Shown: positions 42,208 through 52,338, counted from the first letter of the stretch. The stretch is DNA of 64,000 nucleotides from JABACD01 sp047639675 (GCA_047639675.1 JBLIOI010000006.1:9686-73685), one strand, 5' to 3'. The notes: a model not told the origin generated them from the letters alone. Program-made: numbers and translations.

Positions 42208-44751
42208 TCACGCAACGCTGGGTTCGCGCTCGATAGTCTCGAGTTGGAACTCTTCGCCATCGAAGTCGAAGCGCACCAAACTTCCGCGCGGGATGGTTTC
42301 CGAGAGGATTCCATCGGCAAGGGGATTCTGTATGTACTTCTGAATCGCGCGCTTGAGCGGCCGGGCACCGAATTCTTCGTCGTAACCCAGTTCTGCGAGC
42401 TGATCCAGAGCCTTGGGGGTCAGTTCCAGATGAAGTTCCTGCTCTTTCAAGTGCGCATCGATCAAGCGCACCTGAACATCGACGATCGAACGAATCTGTT
42501 CCTTCTTGAGTGTCTCGAAGGTCAAGACCTCGTCCAGGCGGTTGATGAACTCCGGGCGGAAAAAGTCACGCAGTTGGGATTCTTCGCGGAGGTTGCTGGT
42601 CATCAAGACCAGGGTCTGTGAAAAGTCCACCGTGCGGCCCTTACCGTCCGTCAGTCGGCCGTCGTCGAGCAATTGCAACAGGACGTTGAAAACGTCCGGG
42701 TGGGCCTTCTCTACTTCGTCGAGCAGGATGACCGAGTGCGGTTTACGGCGTACAGCTTCTGTCAAGACTCCGCCTTCGTCGTAACCGACGTACCCAGGGG
42801 GCGCCCCGATCAAACGGCTGACCGCATGCTTCTCCATGAACTCACTCATGTCGATACGTACCATGTTGCGCTCGTCATCGAATAGGAACTCAGCGAGTGA
42901 CTTGGCAAGTTCAGTCTTGCCAACCCCGGTCGGACCGAGCAGCAGGAAAGATCCCAATGGCCGCGTAGTTTCTTGCAAGCCAGCGCGCGCTCGGCGTACC
43001 GCCTGCGAGATGACATGCACTGGCTCGTCTTGACCGATCAAGCGTTCGTGAATGCGCTCTTCCATTTGCATCAGCTTGTTGCGTTCTGTCTCCAAGAGTC
43101 GCGTGGCGGGAATTCCCGTCCAGCGCCCGATGACTTGAGCGATCAGCTCTGCATCAACAGCCTCTGGAAGGAGGGCTCCCTGTGCCTGAACGACTCCAAG
43201 CTGCGCGACGTTGGCTTCGATCTCCTTCTCCGTGTCGGGGATTTCGCCAAAGCGGATTTCTGCGACGCGGTCAAAGGACCCTTGGCGTTCCATCTTGATG
43301 GCTTCCTCCCTCAAGCTCTCAACCAGGAGTTTGCCTGCGCGAACCGACTGGATAAGCGATTTCTCCGCGTCCCACCGCGCTCTCAGGGCCTTCGCACCTT
43401 CTTGGATCTCTGCCAATTCCTCCTGAATCTCCTTCACGCGATTGCGAGAAGACTTGGATTCGCTGCGTTCCATGGCCGTTCTCTCGATCTCGAGTTGACG
43501 GATCTTGCGCTCAATTTTTTCGAGTTCCGGCGGCATTGAGTCGATCATGATGCGCAGCTGCGAAGCCGCTTCATCTATACAGTCAATGGCCTTGTCAGGC
43601 ATGAAGCGATCTGCGATGTGGCGATCCGCAAGGCGCGCCGCGGCGACGATCGCTTCATCTTCAATGCGCACACCGTGGTGATTTTCGTAGCGCTCGCGCA
43701 ACCCGCGAAGGATGGCAATCGTGTCTTCGACGTTGGGCTCGTCGATCATTACGGGCATGAAGCGGCGCTCTAGCGCCGGATCTTTCTCGATGTACTTGCG
43801 GTACTCGTCGAGCGTCGTGGCGCCGATGCAGCGTAGCTCACCGCGAGCTAGCGCAGGCTTGAGCATGTTGGCCGCGTCAACGGCACCTTCGGCCGCGCCA
43901 GCTCCAACCATCGTGTGCAATTCATCAATGAATAGAACGATGTCGCCATTGGCTTCTGAAACTTCGGCAAGGACAGCTTTCAGCCGCTCCTCAAATTCGC
44001 CGCGGTACTTCGCACCGGCCAGAAGAGAGCCCATGTCTAGCGCCATGACGCGTTTACCCTTTAAGCTCTCGGGCACGTCACCTTCGATGATGCGCAAGGC
44101 GAGGCCTTCGACGATCGCCGTCTTACCGACTCCTGGCTCGCCGAGGAGCACGGGGTTGTTCTTGCGGCGTCGCGCGAGGACTTGGGTTGCACGACGAATT
44201 TCCTCATCACGGCCAATGACCGGATCGAGCTTGCCTGCTTCGGCTTCTGCTGTCAGATCTCGTGCGTACTTTGCGAGGGCTTCGAAGGTCGATTCCGGAT
44301 CCGGGGTGGTCACGCGACGATTACCGCGCACTTCGCCGAGGGCGGCTTCGATGCGTTCCGGCGCCAAATCCCGGGAGGAGAACAGTGCTTGCAGCTCAGC
44401 CCCGCCTTCCGTGGCGAGGGCCACGAGCAGGTGCTCGGTGGAGATGAACTCGTCGCCAAGAGCTTGTGCGCGCTTGCCCGCTTCGGTGAGGCAGGCCGCA
44501 AGGCGCGGGGATATGCTGAGTTCGGTCGAGCTCGTGCGCGGTAGCTTTCCGAGCTCTCGTCCGATCTCCATCGCCAGTGCGCGCGGCTCGACACCCAGCT
44601 TCTGTAGGATGGCGGCGGTGACTCCGCTGGGTTCGGCCAACATACTCGTGGCGAGGTGGAGGGGGGTCAGCTCCGGATGTCCCGACTGCTGCGCGAGCTC
44701 TTGGGCGGCTTGGAGTGCTTCTTGTGTCTTCGTGGTGTACTGCTGGTTCAT
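42208..44751 (-). CDS. clpB: ClpB disaggregase chaperone
   Basis: 847 residues, near the family length of about 857. An N-terminal repeat domain (QEALQAAQELAQQSGHPE) is followed by the first AAA module (GEPGVGKTAIVEGLALRI and IDELHTMVGAGAAEG), a coiled-coil middle domain, and the second module (LGPTGVGKTELAKSLAEFLF, DMSEFMEKHAVSRLIGAPPG). ClpB works with DnaK to rescue protein aggregates. No DnaK gene is in the window. The absence of a ClpP-binding loop confirms ClpB rather than ClpA or ClpC. No CIRCE site was found upstream. Confidence 0.95.
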   Translation of the reverse strand: MNQQYTTKTQEALQAAQELAQQSGHPELTPLHLATSMLAEPSGVTAAILQKLGVEPRALAMEIGRELGKLPRTSSTELSISPRLAACLTEAGKRAQALGDEFISTEHLLVALATEGGAELQALFSSRDLAPERIEAALGEVRGNRRVTTPDPESTFEALAKYARDLTAEAEAGKLDPVIGRDEEIRRATQVLARRRKNNPVLLGEPGVGKTAIVEGLALRIIEGDVPESLKGKRVMALDMGSLLAGAKYRGEFEERLKAVLAEVSEANGDIVLFIDELHTMVGAGAAEGAVDAANMLKPALARGELRCIGATTLDEYRKYIEKDPALERRFMPVMIDEPNVEDTIAILRGLRERYENHHGVRIEDEAIVAAARLADRHIADRFMPDKAIDCIDEAASQLRIMIDSMPPELEKIERKIRQLEIERTAMERSESKSSRNRVKEIQEELAEIQEGAKALRARWDAEKSLIQSVRAGKLLVESLREEAIKMERQGSFDRVAEIRFGEIPDTEKEIEANVAQLGVVQAQGALLPEAVDAELIAQVIGRWTGIPATRLLETERNKLMQMEERIHERLIGQDEPVHVISQAVRRARAGLQETTRPLGSFLLLGPTGVGKTELAKSLAEFLFDDERNMVRIDMSEFMEKHAVSRLIGAPPGYVGYDEGGVLTEAVRRKPHSVILLDEVEKAHPDVFNVLLQLLDDGRLTDGKGRTVDFSQTLVLMTSNLREESQLRDFFRPEFINRLDEVLTFETLKKEQIRSIVDVQVRLIDAHLKEQELHLELTPKALDQLAELGYDEEFGARPLKRAIQKYIQNPLADGILSETIPRGSLVRFDFDGEEFQLETIEREPSVA

Positions 44752-44978
44752 GGCTTTCGTCCTCTGGTTTGTGTCTTCCTTTCATCACTAGTGCAAGGCG
44801 TGTGCCAGGCCAAAACCCTTGTTTTTGATGTAGAGAAGGGGTCTTTTGAATCTAGTGACTGCCAATATGACGCTGCGTAGTGCCAAAATGGCGCGTCCAG
44901 TTGATCGCAAAAAGCGCCGATGAGGAGCCTCCAACGTGGCGCTTCCGGACTCCTTCCCGGCTATGCTTCCGCCCCTTG

Positions 44979-46511
44979 ATGAACGAATCTAAGCCGGACA
45001 TCCTCTTTATATTGCTCGACGCGGCCCGGGCGGAGAATTTCTCCGTCTACGGCTACGGCAAGCAAACGACGCCAAACCTCGAGCGCCTGGCACCGGAACT
45101 GGCGTTCTACGACTCGTGTATGTCGGCGGCGACCTGGACCCTGCCGTCCACCGCTAGCCTCTTCACGGGCACCTATCCGTCCACCCACAAGCTGGTGATC
45201 GATGGGGACCGCTTGGCGAAGAGCTACGCCAGCTTGCCGGAAGTCTTGCAACAGGCTGGCTACGCGACTTCCAAGGTGACCGGCGCGGTGCCCTATGTCT
45301 CCGACTTTAGCGGTCTCGATCGCGGCTTCGACGAGTGCTGGGAAGCACCGCCGCCCAATTGGCGCATATGGCTCGACAAGTTGCGTGGATCAGGCAGCAA
45401 GGCTCCCCAGCCCAAGCCTGATGAGTCCGACGCGCCGGATCTCGCGCGCATCGATCACGACATGAGTCTCGAAGCTGAGGCCGAGTCGCACTTGCATGCG
45501 CGCGCCACATTGCGCGGTCGTATGTCCTTCTACCTCTCAGGCTTCTATGACGATGGGGGCAGCGCCTGCCTGCAGCGGGTGCGTGAGATATGGCGCGAAG
45601 AGAGCGAGAAGCCAAAGTTCGCTTACTTGCACTTGCAGGAGACCCATGGCGAATATCGCCCACCGCATCGCTTCCGGAAGCGTTTCATCCCGCGCGAGCT
45701 GCACAAGAAGAACTGGGCCGCGGTCAATCAACGGCCAAACTTGCACGCCGTTGGTCTAGCGCCGATGGATGAGGAAGACTTCGCGATTCTCGGTGGGCTC
45801 TACGACGGATGCATCTCCTACATGGACGAGCAAATCGGTGCATTGCTCGACGACTTGCGCAAACAACCGAACTGGGACAACACGCTTGTCATCATCACGG
45901 CAGACCACGGCGACTGTATCGGTCGTCACGGTGTGCTCGGGCATCAGTTTGTTTGCTATGACGAGCTGTTGCGCATTCCGTGGATCGTGAAATGGCCGAA
46001 GTCGATCGGGATAACGGGCAAACAAGAACAGCTCGTTCAAAACGTAGACCTCTTGCCCACCATCTGCGGCATGCTTGATCTCGAGATTCCTGAGCAAGTG
46101 GAAGCGATCGACATCCTCAGCGAAACACGTGAGTACGCATGGGGCGAACTGCTCAAGCCCTTCGGCGTAACGGCAGTCAAGCAAGGGTTGCATGAGCTCG
46201 CTCCTCAATACGACCGGGCTGTCTTGGTTGGCCGTTCTGCGCGCTACAAGCTGCACACCTACTCCAATCATCAGCGCGATGAGCTGTACGATATGAAGCA
46301 GGATCCGCGCGAGGAGAACAGCCTCATTGGCTTTGGCAAGGACGCTGAGCTCGACGGGGAAGCGCGCGCTTTGTGTGATGCCGTTGATACTTGGAAGCCT
46401 GGATGGCTAGCTGCTGCAGATGAGATTGCCCAGCGAATCAAGGCGGGTGACGGCGGCGAAATGTCATCGGAAGTCGAAGAGAAGCTGCGCGCTCTCGGCT
46501 ACTTGGACTGA
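44979..46511 (+). CDS. Sulfatase-superfamily protein with Thr in place of the formylglycine Cys
   Basis: 510 residues. Alkaline-phosphatase superfamily core: ILFILLDAARAENFSVYGYG at the first metal site, then WTLPSTASLFTG, where the C-x-P-S-R motif of sulfatases has Thr54. The second metal site is IITADHGDCIGRHG. Thr is the nucleophile in phosphoethanolamine transferases and LtaS-type enzymes, so a phosphatase, phosphodiesterase or transferase activity is as likely as sulfatase. No signal peptide is obvious, suggesting a cytoplasmic or unusual location. The upstream start at 44880 has no support. Confidence 0.75.
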   Translation: MNESKPDILFILLDAARAENFSVYGYGKQTTPNLERLAPELAFYDSCMSAATWTLPSTASLFTGTYPSTHKLVIDGDRLAKSYASLPEVLQQAGYATSKVTGAVPYVSDFSGLDRGFDECWEAPPPNWRIWLDKLRGSGSKAPQPKPDESDAPDLARIDHDMSLEAEAESHLHARATLRGRMSFYLSGFYDDGGSACLQRVREIWREESEKPKFAYLHLQETHGEYRPPHRFRKRFIPRELHKKNWAAVNQRPNLHAVGLAPMDEEDFAILGGLYDGCISYMDEQIGALLDDLRKQPNWDNTLVIITADHGDCIGRHGVLGHQFVCYDELLRIPWIVKWPKSIGITGKQEQLVQNVDLLPTICGMLDLEIPEQVEAIDILSETREYAWGELLKPFGVTAVKQGLHELAPQYDRAVLVGRSARYKLHTYSNHQRDELYDMKQDPREENSLIGFGKDAELDGEARALCDAVDTWKPGWLAAADEIAQRIKAGDGGEMSSEVEEKLRALGYLD

Positions 46512-46709
46512 GGGCCTTCGACCGCATGGGGGCTTCCTGGGCGGAAATTTTTTCCGACTAAGGCTCCGCACGGTGTCTAGAAGGGGCCCACTTGATTCGA
46601 ATTTCTAGAATCGCGCCCATCGCAGGAATCGGGGGTAGGGTTGAGTGTTAAGGCCGGTGGCAAGCTGACTTTGACGTCACCGCACCAACTTTCCTTCTAA
46701 GGGATGTCT

Positions 46710-48407
46710 ATGAAAACTCTCAACTATGCGCTGCGCGCAGCAGCCACGCTCTCGCTCACTAGCGCCGTATTCGGCCAAGTGTCCTTGTTTGACCTTATGG
46801 GGGAAGCCCTGGGTGATCGCTTTGGATCCGCCGTTGCAGGTGTTGGTGATGTCGATGGCGATTTGGTTCCGGATTGGGCGGCTAGTTCTCCCTTTAGTAA
46901 TACGAACGGAAGCATGTCCGGCTCAGTACGGATCTTCTCTGGGGCTACGGGGAATACGTTGATGAGCTTCACTGGAGCCGCTGCGGGCGATCTCTTTGGT
47001 TACAGCGTTGCCGGTGGCGACCTAAACGGCGACGGGCGCTCCGACATCATTATCGGTGCGTACGGAAGTGACTCTGGCGGCACTGACGCGGGAACGGTCT
47101 ATGCCTTCTCAGGCTTGGATGAAAGCTTGATCTTCAGCCAAGATGGTTCTTCAGCTGGCGACAGTCTCGGCTTTGCAGTTTCATTCATTCGAGATGTGAA
47201 TGGTGACGGCAAGGGTGATGTTCTTGCCGGCGCCTGGACCGCAGATTCTAACGGGATGAATAACAACGGTGAGGTGGTCTTGCTCAGGGGAACGAACGGC
47301 GTCCAAATGGATAAGTGGGTGGGTGAAAACCCATTCGACTTCTTTGGCTACTCGGTCGCGGGTCTAGATGACGTCGATGGCGACGGCTTTGGTGACCTAG
47401 TAGTGGGCGCGCCCGGCAATGGAGTAAATGGCTCAGGCGCGGGATCGGCATACGTCTACTCGGGTGCCACTGGAGCACTTATCCACAGTATGCTTGGCGA
47501 CGCGGCTGGCGACGGCTTTGGATCGGCTGTTGCAGACGGCGGCGACGTAGACATAGACAACTCAAGCGACATCTTTGTCGGTGCTCCGGGGTCCGACTTG
47601 AACGCCGCCAACGCGGGCTTGGCGCGAATTTTCTCCGGTACAACCGGTGCGACTCTCTACTCATTTACCGGCGACGGTATTGGCGACAACTTTGGTGGAG
47701 CGGTCGCTGGGAATTTCGATGTGACCGCAGACAACATCACAGACCTCTTTGTTGGTGCAGCCAATGCCGACCCGAATGGAACGAGCTCTGGACTTGTTCG
47801 CGTTCTCTCAGGTGCTGATGGCTCGACTTTTGTAACCCTCGAGGGACAGACTGCTGGAGGGCGCTACGGATCGGCTGTTGCCAACGGCGGCGACACCAAC
47901 TTCGATAACCAGGGTGAGCTTCTAATCGGCGCCTTTGGTGAAAGTGCCGGGATCGGCGCCTTCACCGGTGAAGTACACGCCTTGACCTTCGCAACCGAGC
48001 CCGTCTACACCCAGAGCTACTGCATGAGCTTGGACAATTCAGGCGGTGGAAGCGCATTGATGTCGAGTACGGGCACGACTTCAGTAGCGTCCAACCGATT
48101 CGTTCTATCTTGCAGTGGTTCCGTTCCTAACACCCCGGGACTCTTCTTCTACGGTCAAAGCGAACTTCAAGTGCCCTTCGGCGACGGCTTCCGCTGCGTC
48201 GGCGGCCAAATCTTCCGTACGAACGCCATCGTTTCAGACAGCTTCGGGCTGGCCCAGACCTCAATCGACTTCGGCAACCCGATGGTGGCTGAAGGGCAGA
48301 TCACGGGCGGCAGCGTTTGGAAGTTCCAGTTCTGGTTCCGCGACACGCCGGCGAATGCGTCGGGCTTCAACCTGTCCGACGGCTTGAGCGTTACCTTCCT
48401 GCCGTAA
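46710..48407 (+). CDS. Secreted FG-GAP repeat protein with C-terminal WFRD-type domain
   Basis: 565 residues. Signal MKTLNYALRAAATLSLTSAVFG. About seven FG-GAP repeats follow with the signature GD-x-FG-x-SVAG-x-GDVDGDG, e.g. DLFGYSVAGGDLNGDGRSD and FDFFGYSVAGLDDVDGDGFG, forming an integrin-like beta-propeller that binds calcium. The last 135 residues share the domain of the sulfatase at 19388 (GLFFYGQSELQVPFGDG and WKFQFWFRD). The ATG at 46704 is an alternative; AAGGG spacing favours this one. Confidence 0.85.
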   Translation: MKTLNYALRAAATLSLTSAVFGQVSLFDLMGEALGDRFGSAVAGVGDVDGDLVPDWAASSPFSNTNGSMSGSVRIFSGATGNTLMSFTGAAAGDLFGYSVAGGDLNGDGRSDIIIGAYGSDSGGTDAGTVYAFSGLDESLIFSQDGSSAGDSLGFAVSFIRDVNGDGKGDVLAGAWTADSNGMNNNGEVVLLRGTNGVQMDKWVGENPFDFFGYSVAGLDDVDGDGFGDLVVGAPGNGVNGSGAGSAYVYSGATGALIHSMLGDAAGDGFGSAVADGGDVDIDNSSDIFVGAPGSDLNAANAGLARIFSGTTGATLYSFTGDGIGDNFGGAVAGNFDVTADNITDLFVGAANADPNGTSSGLVRVLSGADGSTFVTLEGQTAGGRYGSAVANGGDTNFDNQGELLIGAFGESAGIGAFTGEVHALTFATEPVYTQSYCMSLDNSGGGSALMSSTGTTSVASNRFVLSCSGSVPNTPGLFFYGQSELQVPFGDGFRCVGGQIFRTNAIVSDSFGLAQTSIDFGNPMVAEGQITGGSVWKFQFWFRDTPANASGFNLSDGLSVTFLP

Positions 48408-48458
48408 CGGACCAAATACTTGGACTGGGAGCGTGACCGATTTGAATCGCGATCGTCA

Positions 48459-48484
48459 AGCGAGGGAGCGCAAGCTCCCTCGCT
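48459..48484. other. Hairpin in front of the helicase start, copy 1
   Basis: AGCGAGGGAG / CTCCCTCGCT form a perfect 10-bp stem around a 6-base loop (CGCAAG). The matching spot in copy 2 (55980-56005) also forms a stem, with changed bases on both sides. No T run follows. Confidence 0.55.
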
Positions 48485-48491
48485 CAATTCT

Positions 48492-48695
48492 ATACAACTC
48501 TGTCCCTACCAACTGCAAGCGCCCGAAGCCTTGCGCGCCGCGTACAAACGCAAGCACCCGTGCGCCCTCGTCGTGATGCCAACAGGAACGAGCAAGACCT
48601 TGCTGCTGGCGGAGGTTTCGCGTTTGGCAAGGGGCCCAGTGTCGGTGCCCGTTCACCGCCAAGAGCTTGTCGAGTAGGCATGCGACAAGACTTCC
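48492..48695 (+). pseudogene. Truncated helicase gene copy
   Basis: The first 68 codons of the DEAD-family helicase at 56015 are repeated here, including MPTGTSKT in place of the Walker A MPTGTGKT. The start codon is ATA instead of ATG, codon 62 is TAG instead of CAG, and the Walker A Gly is changed to Ser. Similarity ends at about 48695. Bases 48696-48813 hold no recognisable gene. Confidence 0.8.
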
Positions 48696-48813
48696 ATTGC
48701 TTCACCTGAGGCACGGACCTCCTGGCTCCCTTCTCTTGCAAGGGGCGCGGTTTCTGCCCTTCCTGTTGGTGGACGCCGCATGGCGGAATCCGACGCGCTC
48801 CCAGTGGATCATG

Positions 48814-48984
48814 CCTTCCCCGATTTGCCCGTGCGTCCCCGTAGTTGGAACTTGGATTCGAGAGCTGCTTCTGGAGTTAGAATGCAGCCGCATCGAAGGT
48901 TAGTGGAGGGCGAGGTGTCTCCAGCTTTTGGCACGGGCGTGGATTAGCCGGACTCATGGAGATGAGCACGCTGAATGGAGGCGG
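48814..48984. repeat. Direct repeat B, copy 1
   Basis: 171 bp matching 52339-52509 with about 14 mismatches and no indels (counted by hand). No gene is recognised on either strand; the minus strand gives a partly conserved peptide containing NPRPCQ and TPRPPLTFDAA. Confidence 0.85.
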
Positions 48985-49092
48985 ATGCCCAGCGACAATT
49001 AGACCACCCCGCTCAACGACAATTGGAATTACCCGTCCCCGCCGGGGCCGACTCATCTGAATTGTCTTTCTGGGATAGCCTGGAGACCCGTT

Positions 49093-49245
49093 TTGGCTTG
49101 TGTCGACGCCCAAGTAAGGAAGCTAATGCAAGAACACAGCAAGACCAGAAAGGTCGAAGTCGCAGGGCTGCGAGCTGGCAGTGATCGCAAAACTACCAGG
49201 AAGTATCTCGGGCTTATCGGGGTACCAGCTGCACCTTCGGCAGCC
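49093..49245 (+). pseudogene. IS21-family istA transposase N-terminal remnant
   Basis: The reading VDAQVRKLMQEHSKTRKVEV followed by AGSDRKTTRKYLGLIG matches the N-terminal DNA-binding part of IstA-like IS21 transposases (usual form MDRKTARKYL). The frame ends after about 69 codons and nothing further of istA or istB is seen. Confidence 0.5.
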
Positions 49246-49433
49246 TGCATTCCGAATGGGCGCACTAAAGTGCGTGCGCATAGTGGACAGACGAATTGTT
49301 GATTCGCTGTTGGTTGGTAGAGTGCAATTTGCGAGACTCCGCCTCGTAGGCATCCGGCAATGCACAATTGCTGAGGATGCCGGAATGTAAACTCGCCCTA
49401 CCACCTAGTCTTAGTCAAGAACCTTAGATGACC

Positions 49434-49808
49434 ATGAAGCAGATCTTGTGATGTCTTGCGCTTGCGGTACTCGGAACAATCTTGTTGTCCTCCAACTCCT
49501 TCGCCCTAGGTCAAGGCCCGCCTCCGCCTCCGACACCGACCTCGATAGAGTTGCCTGCAGGTGACTACGATGTCTGGGTCGCCGGAGTCGACACGGGAGT
49601 TAACGTGGTTTCCTCCAGTTCTAGCCAGGATATTACTTCGAGCGATGGTTGGTTCGGTCAGTGGGTGCCTTCAAGAAAGCACTACGATCAGCACCCCGGA
49701 TCCCAGGTCGTCAGGATCTATCCTACAGCTAGCGAGACTATCTTCGAGTTCAAACGCTACGCTGGGAGTGTGTTGCTTGAGAGCGGCACGCTAGCGAAAA
49801 ATGCCTAG
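49434..49808 (+). pseudogene. Small secreted protein gene interrupted by TGA in the signal peptide
   Basis: ATG at 49434 opens MKQIL, then TGA at 49449, then CLALAVLGTILLSSNSFALG, which completes a good signal peptide. The mature part is about 90 residues, starting with a proline stretch (GPPPPPTPTS) and ending with SETIFEFKRYAGSVLLESG. Without the TGA it would be 124 residues. A late TTG at 49482 would leave too short a signal. A nonsense change of CGA or TGG to TGA is the simplest reading; selenocysteine is unlikely in a signal peptide. Confidence 0.5.
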
Positions 49809-49880
49809 TTCCTCTGCGGCCGATGGTGGCTTCGGCCTCCGTCGTCCGCTCGTTTTATGGCATTCTGCCGGTCACAAGTA

Positions 49881-52241
49881 ATGCAAAAGTTCCTTGTTCT
49901 CCTAATGGTCTGCGTGGGCTGCATTGTTCTTTGGTTCCGCTCCAGCGCCCCGGGTGAAGCCCGCCACCTTGAGCGAGCACAGGCGGAAAATGGTGAGCCG
50001 GAAAATTCTTTGGCCATCCCCGCAATGCGGGTTGATGTAACTCGTTCTCCGATTCCTGAGCGAGTGAGGGTCGGTCTGGGCGCTCAAGGAAGAGTGGTTG
50101 ATGCGGAGACGAATCTGCCTATCTCCTCTGCGTCTGTTGAAGTGCTTGCGGGCGAGGGTGTTGTTTGCACATGGACATCCGCGAGCGGGCACTACTACTT
50201 AGAGGGGATTCAACAAGAGCAGACATTGCGCTTTCGTGCACAAGGTTACGCTGATGCAGACCTGCAGTTGATGCAACTTGAGTTACTCGGTGTACTCGAG
50301 GACATCCGCCTTGTCCCGAGTCATTTGGTGGAGGTGCTTGTGACTTCGGATAATGGGGCACCAGTAACCGACGCGCTCGTGAAAGTTCTTCCAACAAAGC
50401 GACCCTACGAGGTGAGCGAGCGGAGTAGGGGGGGTGTACGTGGAGCCGCCATTCAGACAAACGCCCATGGAGTCGCTAGAGTTAGGATCCCGGAGACATG
50501 CCACATAGCCGCAAGTGACAGCTCTGGCCGCTTTGGGAGTGCGGTCGCCGTTCCTGGAAAACGATGCGAAATTGTCTTGGAAGCAACAGGGGCCGAATTC
50601 AGCTTTCGTGCTGAGAACCCGGGTAAGGGCCTCGGAAGTTTGCAGTTCGCCCTGCGCCGTCTCGGTGGGGCTTTGGACTATGCGGACGTGGCACTTTCTG
50701 GAGCGCCAGAACTGCTAGTCCTCCCCGCAGGAAGGTGGAAGCTGGACTTAGGTGACGAGAGCCCTTTTGTGGTGGCTTCTGTTGTGCGCGATGGAGTGCA
50801 ACTATTCGAGGCATCAGACTTCGCAGTGCAGTTCACTGTATTGAAGTCGACAACTGAGGTAGAAATCATTCTGAGGGGTGGGTTGGACTTCCGCTTGGTT
50901 GATGGTGCTTCAGGCCTTCCGGTAGTTGGACCATTTACTTACCGCAGGAGAATTCAATTAGATAATGGAAGCTGGAGTGACCGAATACCTCACGCCGGGA
51001 TGACGGATTCCAACGGGAGAGTGGTGCTGGCGCCAATCTTCTCTGAAGACTTGAATGGTGGTGGTGTCTCCTTGCGCATTGACGTCCCCGGGTACTCTCC
51101 AGGAGAGTTGAACTGGCGAGAAGTGCTTGAGGCTCGTCAAGTGTCAGACTCAAGAGAACTGCGACTGACGAAATCGGATGCGACCAGCTTCATCTTGGAG
51201 TACCTGGACGGTACGCCGTTCACTGGACCAGTCATGTTGGAAGCTGTGCGATTGGATTCGAAACGTGAGCTATTTGTTGGCATGGTTGCCTCGGGAGTAA
51301 ACATTCCTCCGGTGAATCTGGGAATCGGAGAGGCGGTATGTGTCAGCCACTGGAGTCGTCAAGAGATTGTGTCTCGACCTGCAGGTGCGATTGACCTAGG
51401 CCGAACAAACACACTTGTGGTTGAGAGGCCTTACGGCCGTTTGCAGGTCCTTGGTGTGCCGCCTGATATACCGCACATAGCGGTAGTAGGTGCTAGGGGG
51501 GATGAGCACGTCTTAACCCGTAAAGGTTCGCAGCTAATCTCGGCGGGTTTGTTTCCCGGAGTGTACTACCTGGGACCGCTAGAAATGGCGCGTAGAAGCA
51601 GCGAGAGATCTCTCGGATTCGGATCGAGCTCACTTCAATTCGGAGGCCGCGTTGTGCATGTCGTGATCGAAGCAGGAGAAGAGAGCTCAGTCGATTGGTT
51701 AGAGGCGTGGAAAGGAACAAGCGACATAGAGGGAGTTATTCATGTGCAGGGCGCGAAGGATAGCATCGTGCTGATACCCATATATTCACAAGGGGGGCAG
51801 TCGACAACGTTCGGTTCGAGTATGCGCAAGGTGTATCTGGACGACACCGGCCGTTACCGTTTGCCACAGAGTATCGTCTTGCCGGACAGCCTCGCAGTTT
51901 GCTCGCTCGATGAGTATGGAGTCCCCGTTCCGATTGATGTTGTTGAGCCAGGAGCAGATGCATCGGTGTCGGTATGCTCAGTGCGGCTTATCTGGGTAGG
52001 AGGTTCGGGCGCCGGATATGGACTGGTCAAGTACGCCATAGACCCCTCTGCCTTTCGCGAGCCTCTCGATCTAGTCTCCAATGAGTATCAAGTAGGGTGG
52101 GACTTGGAATCACCATTGCTCTTGCGAGGCATCCCCTGTGGAAACACACTTTTATCGATCAAGGTGGGCAGTAAGTGGCTAACCAAGGACGTTTCTCTGG
52201 ATAGCAGGGAGCCTGGCTATTTGGATGTCCAGGTGCCCTGA
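49881..52241 (+). CDS. Envelope protein with carboxypeptidase-regulatory-like domains
   Basis: 786 residues from ATG at MQKFLVLLMVCVGCIVLWF, a membrane anchor. The exposed part has several beta-sandwich segments with the CarboxypepD_reg pattern, e.g. GRVVDAETNLPISSASVEV, GHYYLEGIQ and VLVTSDNGAPVTDALVKV. Such proteins bind carbohydrates or mediate surface contacts. The ATG at 49857 is an alternative start. It lies between the two copies of direct repeat B. Its beta domains resemble in style, but not in motif detail, the extracytoplasmic part of the sigma fusion at 52685. Confidence 0.6.
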   Translation: MQKFLVLLMVCVGCIVLWFRSSAPGEARHLERAQAENGEPENSLAIPAMRVDVTRSPIPERVRVGLGAQGRVVDAETNLPISSASVEVLAGEGVVCTWTSASGHYYLEGIQQEQTLRFRAQGYADADLQLMQLELLGVLEDIRLVPSHLVEVLVTSDNGAPVTDALVKVLPTKRPYEVSERSRGGVRGAAIQTNAHGVARVRIPETCHIAASDSSGRFGSAVAVPGKRCEIVLEATGAEFSFRAENPGKGLGSLQFALRRLGGALDYADVALSGAPELLVLPAGRWKLDLGDESPFVVASVVRDGVQLFEASDFAVQFTVLKSTTEVEIILRGGLDFRLVDGASGLPVVGPFTYRRRIQLDNGSWSDRIPHAGMTDSNGRVVLAPIFSEDLNGGGVSLRIDVPGYSPGELNWREVLEARQVSDSRELRLTKSDATSFILEYLDGTPFTGPVMLEAVRLDSKRELFVGMVASGVNIPPVNLGIGEAVCVSHWSRQEIVSRPAGAIDLGRTNTLVVERPYGRLQVLGVPPDIPHIAVVGARGDEHVLTRKGSQLISAGLFPGVYYLGPLEMARRSSERSLGFGSSSLQFGGRVVHVVIEAGEESSVDWLEAWKGTSDIEGVIHVQGAKDSIVLIPIYSQGGQSTTFGSSMRKVYLDDTGRYRLPQSIVLPDSLAVCSLDEYGVPVPIDVVEPGADASVSVCSVRLIWVGGSGAGYGLVKYAIDPSAFREPLDLVSNEYQVGWDLESPLLLRGIPCGNTLLSIKVGSKWLTKDVSLDSREPGYLDVQVP

Positions 52242-52338
52242 CGGAAGTGATCACATTGAGATCTACGTGTGCAGTAAGATCTTTGACCTTCCTTCGAGAA
52301 AGTGGGCACCGCTATGCGCGGATGCGCAAGGATTCGAG

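Larger units (their letters stand above)
48299..48695 (+). repeat. Direct repeat A, copy 1
   Basis: About 390 bp covering the end of the FG-GAP gene, the spacer hairpin and the first 68 codons of a helicase gene. It aligns to 55825-56218 at a constant offset of 7523 bp over the last 380 bases, with no indels but many substitutions. Copy 1 keeps the FG-GAP stop TAA; copy 2 has GAA there. Confidence 0.85.
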
